A stretch of DNA of 64,000 nucleotides. Source: Lachnospiraceae bacterium (lineage in GTDB: Bacteria > Bacillota > Clostridia > Lachnospirales > Lachnospiraceae). How positions within the stretch are numbered: position 1 is the first letter of the stretch; every line of letters starts with the position of its first letter. The position numbers and the translations under genes were made by a program. The notes below the pieces were generated by a model. That model was not told where the DNA came from. It saw only the letters and a program-made list of their open reading frames with translations, and did no database searches. Positions 9,709 to 17,117 of this stretch are shown here, piece by piece. Location of the stretch: the NCBI GenBank assembly GCA_024405155.1, contig JAKSPC010000005.1:1-64000 (forward strand), written 5' to 3'.

Positions 9709-9723
9709 GTAAACTGTTGTCAA
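9695..9723 (-). promoter_or_regulatory. Promoter of the feoAB operon
   Basis: Minus-strand TTGACA (9718-9723), 17-base spacer, TAGACT (9695-9700). Overlaps the operator at 9691-9708. Confidence 0.8.
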
Positions 9724-9739
9724 CTATTTTTTCTCCTCT

Positions 9740-9940
9740 GCGGCTGCTTTCCATCCGCGAGGCTGTTTTTTGGCCTTCCGGTTGAAAAAAGTCGTTGGCT
9801 CCGGCGCATGCCCGCCGACATTTTCCATCCGCAAGCCCTATTTTTGGCCTTCCGGTTGAAAAGATGCTGCAGCGTACTGGTAGAGAAGGACAAAATTTCC
9901 ATCCTAAGGCCCTTAAAAAAGCCTTCCGGATGGAATTTTC
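9740..9940. repeat. Hairpin repeat array, three units, 74-base period
   Basis: Homologous CCGG positions lie at 9778, 9852 and 9926, exactly 74 bases apart. On the minus strand the first two units run TTTTCAACCGGAAGGCC ... GGATGGAAA, an imperfect hairpin of about 42 bases. The third (9892-9940) has arms ATTCCATCC and GGATGGAAT and a T-run, as at 71-118. Sequences between units are unrelated to each other. The array fills the space between the feo promoter and the M20 gene. Confidence 0.75.
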
Positions 9941-10029
9941 TTTTTTGGGCCCATCTATACCGTTGCTGCCAATTGTGCTACAATACTGTTGCTGCTGAAA
10001 CAGTAAACTTACGTAATGAGGTTATGGCT

Positions 10030-11409
10030 ATGAACATAGATTTTCTGAAAGAGATCACCGCGGACAAGGCGGAACTTATTGATATGAGACGGGATTTTCA
10101 CAGGCACCCGGATATGACGGGGCATGAAGAACCCACCATCGAACGGATCGCGGGATATCTGAAAAGCTTCGGTATCGATCATGAAGTGATCAAAGACGGC
10201 GGCCTTTTCGGGTATATCTACGGCGAGGGGTATCGCCCCCACGATAAAAACGACGATACGAAATACGAAGACGGCACTCCCGCGCCGGAGGTCCCCACGG
10301 TGATGCTCCGGGCCGACGTGGACGCGCTTCCCGTGCAGGAATCCGAGTCCAATCTGAATCAGAAGAAAGTCTGCCTTTCCGAAAATCCCGGCCTGTGCCA
10401 CGCCTGCGGCCACGACAGCCACATTGCCATGCTTCTTATGGCGGCAAAGCATCTGGCTCTTCACAAAGACCAGATCAAAGGCCGTGTGATCCTGTTTTTC
10501 GAGCGGGGCGAAGAAGGTCCCAACAACATCATTTTCGTTATGCGCCGCATCACGGAAACAAAGCTCCACATCGACACCGTGTACGGCTGTCATATCTACT
10601 ACGCGCTGGAGTCCGGAAAGATCTCCATCAAGAGCGGACCGGTGATGGCCGGCGGCGTGTTCTACAAAGTGACCCTTACCGGCCGGGGCGGCCACGGCTC
10701 ACGGCCCGACATGGCCGCCAATCCCATCGACTGCTTCATGGCAGTCCAGAATGAACTGAACGAATTCCGCATGAAGCACGTGGATCCCTTCCATGCGCTC
10801 ACCTACGCCCCCTGCTTCGTCCATTCGGGAAAAGTAGACAACGTGATCCCCGGCGATCTGTCCTTCGGCGGAAACTTACGTCTCTACGAACCGGAAGACG
10901 GCGTGGCGTTCAAAAAGTTTTTCATGGAAACGCTGGAAAGGACCTGCCCGCTGTACGGATGCACCTACACGGTGGAATATCTGGTAGGTCCCAAGATGCC
11001 CGTAAAGAACGATCCTGCCTGCGCCGCGCTGGCAAGAGACGTGATCGGCAAAGCCGTAGGCGAAGAGCGGATCGTCCAGGCGGAGCCCTGGATGGCCTGC
11101 GAATCCATCTGCGGCATGCTTGCCATGTATCCCGGCGTCTTTTCTTTCGTAGGAACGAAGAATGCCGAAAAAGGTGCCGGCGCCCTGCATCACAGTCCCG
11201 AATTCGACATCGATGAAGATGTGATGCCGCTGGGAGCGACCGCAGCGGCTGCCTACGCGGTGGGATTTTTAGCCGATCCGCCGGCAGAACGGAAAGCCTG
11301 GTTTGCCGGAACACCGGCAGCGTTTTATGAAATGTCCGGCTATAACGAAGGCGTGCTCAGCATGCTGAAAAACGGTACACCGTACACGATAAAGGACGGG
11401 AACAGATAA
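10030..11409 (+). CDS. M20-family metal-dependent amidohydrolase
   Basis: 459 residues, probably a cytosolic amidohydrolase or peptidase that cuts N-acyl amino acids or related amides. Family marks are RRDFHRHPD, LRADVDALPVQ, the metal-binding HACGHDSHIAML, GEEG as catalytic glutamate region, GCHIYYAL and HHSPEFDIDED near the end, most like subfamily M20D. ATG at 10030 is preferred because GAGG lies eight bases upstream; the ATG at 10024 is too close to it. The stop overlaps the start of the next small gene (TAATG), so the two are translationally coupled. Substrate unknown. Confidence 0.88.
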   Translation: MNIDFLKEITADKAELIDMRRDFHRHPDMTGHEEPTIERIAGYLKSFGIDHEVIKDGGLFGYIYGEGYRPHDKNDDTKYEDGTPAPEVPTVMLRADVDALPVQESESNLNQKKVCLSENPGLCHACGHDSHIAMLLMAAKHLALHKDQIKGRVILFFERGEEGPNNIIFVMRRITETKLHIDTVYGCHIYYALESGKISIKSGPVMAGGVFYKVTLTGRGGHGSRPDMAANPIDCFMAVQNELNEFRMKHVDPFHALTYAPCFVHSGKVDNVIPGDLSFGGNLRLYEPEDGVAFKKFFMETLERTCPLYGCTYTVEYLVGPKMPVKNDPACAALARDVIGKAVGEERIVQAEPWMACESICGMLAMYPGVFSFVGTKNAEKGAGALHHSPEFDIDEDVMPLGATAAAAYAVGFLADPPAERKAWFAGTPAAFYEMSGYNEGVLSMLKNGTPYTIKDGNR

Positions 11410-11693
11410 TGGATACTCTGAATGTCATCGACGAATTATACGCGGCGGCCATGAACGACCCGCAGTTGAAGAGCGAGCTTCTGGCATCAAAAAAAGCCGC
11501 ATCTCCGCTTGCCTCTTTTTGTGAGACAGCCAGAAAATACGGCTTCATGCTCTATCCCATTGACGTTGTTGCCGCAGGCGAAGAAGCGCACGCGGCCATG
11601 AAGCGAAGCACCAACGGCGGGGGAGAGAACTCCCCCATGCTGGATGCCCAGGACGATTACTACATCATGTTCATGGCATCACTTGCCGGCTGA
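11409..11693 (+). CDS. Small Nif11-like protein
   Basis: 94 residues. The first 60 match the Nif11 pattern: a short helix, DPQLKSELLAS, then SFCETARKYGFMLYPIDVVAA. A Gly-Gly-Gly stretch (about residue 70) is followed by about 20 acidic and hydrophobic residues. Nif11 domains occur in nitrogen-fixation-linked proteins and as leader regions of modified peptides; no modification enzyme is visible nearby. Coupled to the M20 gene by a 1-base overlap. Its 3' end overlaps the convergent gene by 15 bases. Function unknown. Confidence 0.7.
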   Translation: MDTLNVIDELYAAAMNDPQLKSELLASKKAASPLASFCETARKYGFMLYPIDVVAAGEEAHAAMKRSTNGGGENSPMLDAQDDYYIMFMASLAG

Positions 11694-12716
11694 ATCTGCA
11701 GTCGTTTCCACAAATGGCTCACCCGGAGTCTCCTCGATCTCGGGCGGCAGAGGGGCACCCAGGGCATTCCCGGTCAGAATAAAATCATTCAGCTCATCGA
11801 TCTGGGCCTGAAGGGCCTTTCTCCTGCTCTCCGTTTTCTTCAGCGCCTCGCCCTTCAGGTGTTCCACCTCGTTCTTGCCGGTGACCACACCATCCACGGA
11901 TGCCACCTTTACAGTCTCTGCATCTGTTTTCTTCTTTACGAAAGCCACCATGTTGGTGACGCTGGTCTCATCGAAAAGTTCCCGGGAATTCCGGAATCCG
12001 ATGCTTAATGCCATGGTCCTGGAGGAAGCGATACCTTCCTCTGTTATGTTCTTGATGCCGTTCTCGTTGCACCCCAGCGTAAGGATGCGGTATACGGAAG
12101 GTTCCGCGGAGATCCCATCGGAAGAATAGGTGAACACGGCCCTGACGCCCAGATCCTTTGCCAGGCTGTCTGCCGTTTCATCCACCTGCGGCGTGGGATA
12201 ATAGATCCCCTTCGGAGCAAATCCCGATGCCTTTGCCTTCTGGAACAGCGCTTTCGCATCCGTATTCTTCTGAACGGTGACCACGGTATCCCAGCCGTCG
12301 GCCATCAGTTCTTTCAGCTGCTGTTCCGAAAGACATCCCGTTTCTCCCGGGTAACTGTCATACGACAACGCGACCACGCCGGTAAATCCGGCCTCTTCGA
12401 TGATAGGCCTTACGTCAGTGTAGACCCTCACATCCGGCTCCGTGCAGAGAAATACCAGGGTGCCCCTGTTTTCGATCTGCACGCTTCCCTGCTCGGTGAG
12501 CGCCGCCAGTTCCAGCTCCAGATCCGCCTTCCTGCGGCGGGCTTCCAGCATGGATACATTGTATTCCTCAGCTGCTTTCCGGATGGATTCTTCCTGCCGC
12601 TCGTCCTGCAGATATCTACGGAATCCAAGCACGCCAAGAACAGCGATCGCTATCACAATGACGGCGATCATGATCACGGTCAGTTTTGACTGATCATCTC
12701 TGTGCCAATCCGGCAT
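11679..12716 (-). CDS. Membrane-anchored protein with NodB-like domain
   Basis: 345 residues. One N-terminal membrane helix (about 12-32) and a coiled-coil stretch (about 38-75) precede an extracellular domain. The segment VRPIIEEAGFTGVVALSYDS and later ADGWDTVVTV resemble the start of polysaccharide deacetylase (NodB-fold) domains, but the metal-binding Asp-Asp and His triad are not obvious, so catalysis is doubtful. A second coiled coil and a Pro/Glu-rich tail end the protein. GAGGAGG precedes the ATG at 12716. It overlaps the upstream S24/S26-like gene by 23 bases, suggesting one operon with the MFS gene. Confidence 0.6.
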   Translation of the reverse strand: MPDWHRDDQSKLTVIMIAVIVIAIAVLGVLGFRRYLQDERQEESIRKAAEEYNVSMLEARRRKADLELELAALTEQGSVQIENRGTLVFLCTEPDVRVYTDVRPIIEEAGFTGVVALSYDSYPGETGCLSEQQLKELMADGWDTVVTVQKNTDAKALFQKAKASGFAPKGIYYPTPQVDETADSLAKDLGVRAVFTYSSDGISAEPSVYRILTLGCNENGIKNITEEGIASSRTMALSIGFRNSRELFDETSVTNMVAFVKKKTDAETVKVASVDGVVTGKNEVEHLKGEALKKTESRRKALQAQIDELNDFILTGNALGAPLPPEIEETPGEPFVETTADSAGK

Positions 12717-13089
12717 GTTTTCGTATCCTCCTCAATATTCCCAGAATGCGCGCTTTCCATTTCCTTGCCGGAAGGGTCCGGCAGGATCTTTTGAAAAATG
12801 CGTCATTCATTTCGTCCGTTACTTCGATGCAGTCTCCGTTCCTCTGGATCCCGCAAAGCTTTCCCAGCACGGCTTCCCGCCGCACGTTCTCCGTTCCGAT
12901 ACAGTTATCGCCCCGGATCAGATATCCCTCCGGCAGCACCCCTATCACCCGGTGAAGCACCAGATCGCCTCCCGCTGCCGAAAACGCTGCCGGTCCTTCT
13001 TCGGGCACGGCATAGTCTTTCAGATATGCGGTCACGTTTTCCGTGGGATCCGTCACTTCCACATCGATCCCCGCCAGTCTTATGCGCAT
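12694..13089 (-). CDS. S24/S26-like peptidase-fold protein
   Basis: 131 residues starting at ATG 13089 (GGGAGGAAG upstream). The core LVLHRVIGVLPEGYLIRGDN is the conserved beta-strand region of LexA/signal-peptidase-fold proteins. The N-terminal Ser-containing box of active S24/S26 enzymes is not visible, so it may be inactive or a distant member. The C-terminus is basic (KWKARILGILRRIRK). It overlaps the end of the MFS gene by 10 bases and the next gene by 23 bases. Small proteins like this are sometimes found in peptide-modification clusters, but no such cluster is seen here. Confidence 0.6.
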   Translation of the reverse strand: MRIRLAGIDVEVTDPTENVTAYLKDYAVPEEGPAAFSAAGGDLVLHRVIGVLPEGYLIRGDNCIGTENVRREAVLGKLCGIQRNGDCIEVTDEMNDAFFKRSCRTLPARKWKARILGILRRIRKHAGLAQR

Positions 13090-14273
13090 TTCTTCCTCCC
13101 GGTCAAAAGAAGGATCACTGCCAGAACGGCGATCACCGTCCAGCTTACGTACAGAGATCCGTATCCCAGTCTCGACGCCATAATGCCGAAAACTGCCGAT
13201 CCGGCAGAGGCACCCAGATATGTCAGAAAATCCATGATGCCGCTTATCGTCGCCGTGCATCCCCTGTCCGCAAAACGGATGGGATAAACGGATAAAAACG
13301 TGGTATTGATCATGCTGGTGGCGGCATAGATCACGCCGATCAGCACCGATACCAGAACGGGGGAACCTACACCTGTGATCAAAAGCGCCGAACAGATACC
13401 CGTCACGATGAAACACCAGAGGGATACCTTTTCCTCATCGTCATCCGCCGCCTTCAGCGCTGCGGGATAGGCGAGCCGGCCCACGAAACCGATACAGGGA
13501 ACGATCACCACAAGGAGACCCGTCACTTCGCTCTTTACCATGTACTGCATGGCCAGGATGGTAGGCAGCCAGAAACTGGAATTATCTTTGATGAGCCCGT
13601 GCAGGAACGCGGGGATCAGTTTTCCGTAAACGTCCTGCTTCGGGATCTCTTTCCGGATACTGCCGAAACCCGCCGTTTCCGAAGCGGCAGGGGCTTTCAG
13701 CTCCACGTCCTTCAGTATCACCCGTGCGGCGATCCCGGAAAGGATGCAAAGGATGCCCGGGACATAAAAAGCCGTCCGCCAGCCCGGACCCGCGCACAGA
13801 TAAGAACTCAGCAGATACCCGGCAATGTTTCCCACGGGAATGGAAGTGGTCATCAGTGCCGTGCGTTTTTTCAGCTCGCTGCCCTCATAGACGGCACCCA
13901 TGCTGTTTAAGACAGAGCCCCACAGTACCGACTGCCCCAGGGCATTGACGCCCCACAAAAGTGCCATCAGGAGATATGCCGGTGCCGTTCCCATCAGGAG
14001 ATTGGCAAGTCCCGCGGTGCAGATGCCGGCAGTGATCACCAGCTTCGGCGCCGTTCTGTCACAGATCCGTCCGCTTAAGAGCCTTCCCGCCGCATAAGCG
14101 ATAGAGAAGATACTCCCCAGGATGCCGATGCGGGCTACGTCCGCAGTGCCCTCCTTTATCATCAGCGGAGAGGCTACCGAAAGGTTGACCCGTCCCACGT
14201 AGATCACGGTATAAGCGATCAGACAGCATAGGAATACGGAGTTTCCCTTCCGGTTTTTCTGCAAAGTTTCCAT
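13080..14273 (-). CDS. MFS transporter, organophosphate antiporter-like
   Basis: 397 residues with about 12 predicted membrane helices. The N-terminal YVGRVNLSVASPLM and the loop GRLLSGRICDRTAPK fit the MFS signature, nearest in style to the phosphate:organophosphate group. The substrate is not determinable. First gene of a tightly overlapping three-gene set on the minus strand. Confidence 0.85.
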   Translation of the reverse strand: METLQKNRKGNSVFLCCLIAYTVIYVGRVNLSVASPLMIKEGTADVARIGILGSIFSIAYAAGRLLSGRICDRTAPKLVITAGICTAGLANLLMGTAPAYLLMALLWGVNALGQSVLWGSVLNSMGAVYEGSELKKRTALMTTSIPVGNIAGYLLSSYLCAGPGWRTAFYVPGILCILSGIAARVILKDVELKAPAASETAGFGSIRKEIPKQDVYGKLIPAFLHGLIKDNSSFWLPTILAMQYMVKSEVTGLLVVIVPCIGFVGRLAYPAALKAADDDEEKVSLWCFIVTGICSALLITGVGSPVLVSVLIGVIYAATSMINTTFLSVYPIRFADRGCTATISGIMDFLTYLGASAGSAVFGIMASRLGYGSLYVSWTVIAVLAVILLLTGRKKCA

Positions 14274-14310
14274 AATACGTAATCGTACACTGGAACCGGA
14301 TTTTTTTCAA

Positions 14311-14339
14311 TTACATTTAGATGAACAATATGTTAAAAT
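14311..14339 (+). promoter_or_regulatory. Possible promoter of the ComB-like gene
   Basis: TAAAAT at 14334-14339 with a TG one base before it (extended -10); the -35 candidate TTACAT at 14311-14316 is weak, with a 17-base spacer. Confidence 0.45.
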
Positions 14340-14370
14340 AACGTGGAAATATCTGAAAGGACTCACCCGC

Positions 14371-15057
14371 ATGAATATCCGCATATTAGAACTGATCGAA
14401 GGCGCGCAGGCAGCAAAAGGACTTACCGTCATCATTGACGTGTTCCGTGCCATGACCGTGGAAGCGTACGTTATCAATAACGGTGCAAAAGACCTGATCC
14501 CCATAGGAAGCATAGAAGATGCCTGCCGGTACCGTGACGAACATCCCGGCACGCTTTTAATGGGAGAACGGGGCGGCAAGAAATGTGAGGGATTTGATTT
14601 CGGCAACTCTCCCACCGCTGTAAAAGACTTTGACTTTACGGGAAAGACCGTGGTACATACCACCAGCGCAGGCACCCAGGGGATCGCCAATGCGACTCAC
14701 GCCTCGGAGATCCTCACCGGCAGCATGGTGAACGCAAAAGCCATTGCGGAATACATTAAGAAAAGCGGTGCGGACGAAGTGTCCCTGGTATGCATGGGTC
14801 TTGCCGGAGTAAAAAATACCGTGGAAGACCGGATGTGCGCGGAATACATCAAGGCAATGGTGGAGGGAACATCCTTCGACCTTGCACCCTGGGTGGAAAA
14901 GTGCAAGACGGATGACGGAAAAAAATTCTTCGATCCCGATCTGCAGGAAGTATTTCCGGAGACGGACTTCCACCTGAGCGTGGAAGCAGACAGATTCGAC
15001 TTCGTGCTCCGCGTGGTCACCGGCCCCGACGGCCTCATGCACACAGTGCGCGTGTAG
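14371..15057 (+). CDS. comB: 2-phosphosulfolactate phosphatase family protein
   Basis: 228 residues of the ComB family, which removes phosphate from 2-phosphosulfolactate in coenzyme M or sulfolactate pathways. Motifs VIIDVFRAMT, GERGGKKCEGFDFGNSP and HTTSAGTQGI fit. Homologues are common in bacteria without coenzyme M, where the true substrate is unknown. No other sulfolactate genes lie nearby. Single-gene unit with AAGGA upstream of ATG. Confidence 0.85.
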   Translation: MNIRILELIEGAQAAKGLTVIIDVFRAMTVEAYVINNGAKDLIPIGSIEDACRYRDEHPGTLLMGERGGKKCEGFDFGNSPTAVKDFDFTGKTVVHTTSAGTQGIANATHASEILTGSMVNAKAIAEYIKKSGADEVSLVCMGLAGVKNTVEDRMCAEYIKAMVEGTSFDLAPWVEKCKTDDGKKFFDPDLQEVFPETDFHLSVEADRFDFVLRVVTGPDGLMHTVRV

Positions 15058-15137
15058 GATTCCTTCTGCTGCTCTTTTTTATATACCCTTTATCCCGGAG
15101 CCATCCTCAGCCGAAGTTTCGCCCGAAATCTGCTGCA

Positions 15138-15301
15138 TACATATAACCGGCCGTTTTTGGCCGTATTATATGCAAAAAAACCGGATTTTCGACAGCGGAA
15201 TACATATAACTCACCTTTTTTCGCCGAATTATATGTATGGTACCCCTTGTCCCTGACTAAAATATACATATAATAGCGCGATTATTGTTGTATTATATGT
15301 A
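15138..15301. repeat. Palindrome array, three units, about 63-base period
   Basis: Units of 37 bases with arms TACATATAA and TTATATGTA (TTATATGCA in the first) around a variable 19-base centre: 15138-15174, 15201-15237, 15265-15301. Left arms are 63 and 64 bases apart, and the 26-27 bases between units are unrelated to each other. The same units recur at 42491-42716. They occupy the convergent gap between the ComB-like and MBL genes. Confidence 0.85.
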
Positions 15302-15320
15302 TAGGGACAATTTACATGGA

Positions 15321-16211
15321 TCAGTAGCAGCCTTCCGCGATGAAGGAACGCCGCTTGGCCTCCAGACCGTCCAGGAACTCGTGCCACGCATTCGGATTGA
15401 TGAAGGGATTCTTCTCCGGATGCGCGATCCACCACTCTCTCTTTTCAATGGTGCAGTTCTGCCCCGGATGATTGCCGATCACGATATCCACGGGCTCATC
15501 ATATACTTTCCGGATGGATTCCCCCATTTTCTCCAGCTTGTTCTGCGGAAGCTTATACTTCTCGCAGTATTTTTTATAAACGGTAAGGAATCCGCAGCCG
15601 CCCATATATCCCACATGCAGTTTCTTTCCGGTCTCGTCCACGGCATCGAAGAAATAGGTCATGGTGCCGAAGGTATGGCCGGGAGTCAGCACGCAGCGCA
15701 CGGAGGTGTTTCCCAGCGTGATCACCTGGCCGTCATCGATACGCACGTCCGGTACGCACCAGTCCTCGAAATACTTGCCGGGGCCATACTCCGAAAGAGC
15801 CCGGGAAGGCATTTCCTCGATCAGATCCGAATCCACGCGGCTCATATAGATCTTTGAGCCGAAAAGCTCCCGCATGGCCTTGCCGCCGTTCATGTGGTCG
15901 AAATGACCGTGGGAGTGAATGACGATCTTCACGTCATGAGGGTCGAAACCCAGCGCGCGGATGGACTCCAGCAGCAGATAAAAGTCGTTGCCGTATCCGG
16001 TATCGAACAGAAGAAGGCCGGCTCCGGTATCGATGAGGTGCATGCAGACTTTCTTGTTGCCCACATAGTACAGGTTTCCGAAGATCCGGAAAGGCTCCAT
16101 GCGGTAGGGAAGCGCATCCCGGTAAAAATCCGACAGCGCCGGCTCGAAGGCCGCGAAGGCGTCCTCGTACGAAACGTTTTTCGCGAATTTGCACTCCTTA
16201 TACATTTCCAT
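15321..16211 (-). CDS. MBL-fold metallo-hydrolase
   Basis: 296 residues. The metallo-beta-lactamase fold is shown by the zinc motif HSHGHFDHMNG, a later TPGHTFGTM and GNHPGQN near the C-terminus. These enzymes hydrolyse esters, thioesters or phosphodiesters; the substrate is unknown. ATG at 16211 with AAAGGAA upstream is preferred over the upstream in-frame codon. Upstream lies a long structured repeat (16270-16371). Confidence 0.85.
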   Translation of the reverse strand: MEMYKECKFAKNVSYEDAFAAFEPALSDFYRDALPYRMEPFRIFGNLYYVGNKKVCMHLIDTGAGLLLFDTGYGNDFYLLLESIRALGFDPHDVKIVIHSHGHFDHMNGGKAMRELFGSKIYMSRVDSDLIEEMPSRALSEYGPGKYFEDWCVPDVRIDDGQVITLGNTSVRCVLTPGHTFGTMTYFFDAVDETGKKLHVGYMGGCGFLTVYKKYCEKYKLPQNKLEKMGESIRKVYDEPVDIVIGNHPGQNCTIEKREWWIAHPEKNPFINPNAWHEFLDGLEAKRRSFIAEGCY

Positions 16212-16269
16212 AACAGTTCCTTTCTGTTTGCCGTCTGTTTTGGCATGCATCCACCGGCTTAGGTGCTCC

Positions 16270-16371
16270 GTTTTTCGATTTTCTAAGCTTTCACTCGCCC
16301 TTCGTAGACGCTCGGGGGACCCCTCTCCCCTCTCGCACTACGGGCTTTGAAAGCTTGAAAATCTGAAAAGC
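16270..16371. repeat. Long hairpin element, family Q copy 1
   Basis: A 23-base arm (16270-16292) pairs with 16349-16371 around a GC-rich interior. The stem contains GATTTTC and GAAAATC blocks. The second copy is at 22904-23067, with several stem changes that keep pairing. The flank to 16437 adds a GC-rich hairpin ending in GGTACCGCCCGCG, like the end of the other element family (22791-22873). No coding potential is seen. Confidence 0.6.
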
Positions 16372-16433
16372 CTCCGCATGCGCCTGTGTCTGCATGCCAA
16401 CGCAGACGGCGCAGGGTACCGCCCGCGCCCAGG

Positions 16434-17117
16434 TCATCCGTTGATCTCTGTAATAATAACCGGCAATTCCTCCAGCGTCTTCGGAATGCGGTACGCAAGT
16501 TCCCGCACGTGGTCGTTTACCGGTACGCAGTCTTCGATGAAGACGGGGATCATGCCTGCGGCATGGGCTGCCTCGATGCCGGAAATGGAATCTTCGCACA
16601 CTATGCACTCTGCGGGATCTGCGCCCAGTTTTTCGGCTGTATACAGAAACATGTCAGGGAAGGGCTTTCCCCTCTTCACATCCGCAATAGTGACCCGCAC
16701 GGGAAAGCGGTCGATCAGGCCCGTTTTTGTGAGATGGCTTACGGTCACCGAAAGGTCGGAACCCGTGGCAAACGCTTTTTTGATGCCGTGGTCGTCCAGC
16801 CAGGAAAGGATTTCCGGGACACCGGGCTTTAAAAGCGTTCGGGGATCCTCACAGTCCGAGATCATCTTTTCGGCGATCTCCACCCGGTACTCCCTGGTCT
16901 TCTCGTAACTCTGTCCGGGATAATACTCCGCAAAAAGCCTTTTCGCAGTGACCGCATCCATGGCTCTGGTCTTTAAGAGATACCCTTCATCCATCCGAAA
17001 GCCCTGACGGATCGCCGACTGCCGCCAGCCCTCCATGTAAACTCGTTCTGTATTGATCAGCGTTCCGTCCACGTCAAAAATGACGGCGCTCACTTTTTTC
17101 GGTGTCATATCACTCAT
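16434..17117 (-). CDS. HAD-superfamily phosphatase
   Basis: 227 residues. HAD motif I is VIFDVDGTLINTE, motif II lies around FATGSDLS, motif III uses KRGKPFPDMFLY and motif IV is CIVCEDSISGIEAA. A helical cap follows motif I, as in beta-phosphoglucomutase and related sugar-phosphate phosphatases. Substrate unknown. ATG at 17117 overlaps the fbp stop by 4 bases, so it is in the fbp operon. Confidence 0.88.
   Translation of the reverse strand: MSDMTPKKVSAVIFDVDGTLINTERVYMEGWRQSAIRQGFRMDEGYLLKTRAMDAVTAKRLFAEYYPGQSYEKTREYRVEIAEKMISDCEDPRTLLKPGVPEILSWLDDHGIKKAFATGSDLSVTVSHLTKTGLIDRFPVRVTIADVKRGKPFPDMFLYTAEKLGADPAECIVCEDSISGIEAAHAAGMIPVFIEDCVPVNDHVRELAYRIPKTLEELPVIITEING

Noticed and set aside
9808..10029. 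N-terminal extension of the M20 gene
   Set aside because: The open frame runs through the hairpin repeat array and has no family similarity; ATG at 10030 with GAGG fits better.
11409..13089. Modified-peptide (RiPP) gene cluster
   Set aside because: A Nif11-like protein and an S24/S26-like protein are close, but they are convergent and no radical SAM, LanM, YcaO or exporter-peptidase gene is present.
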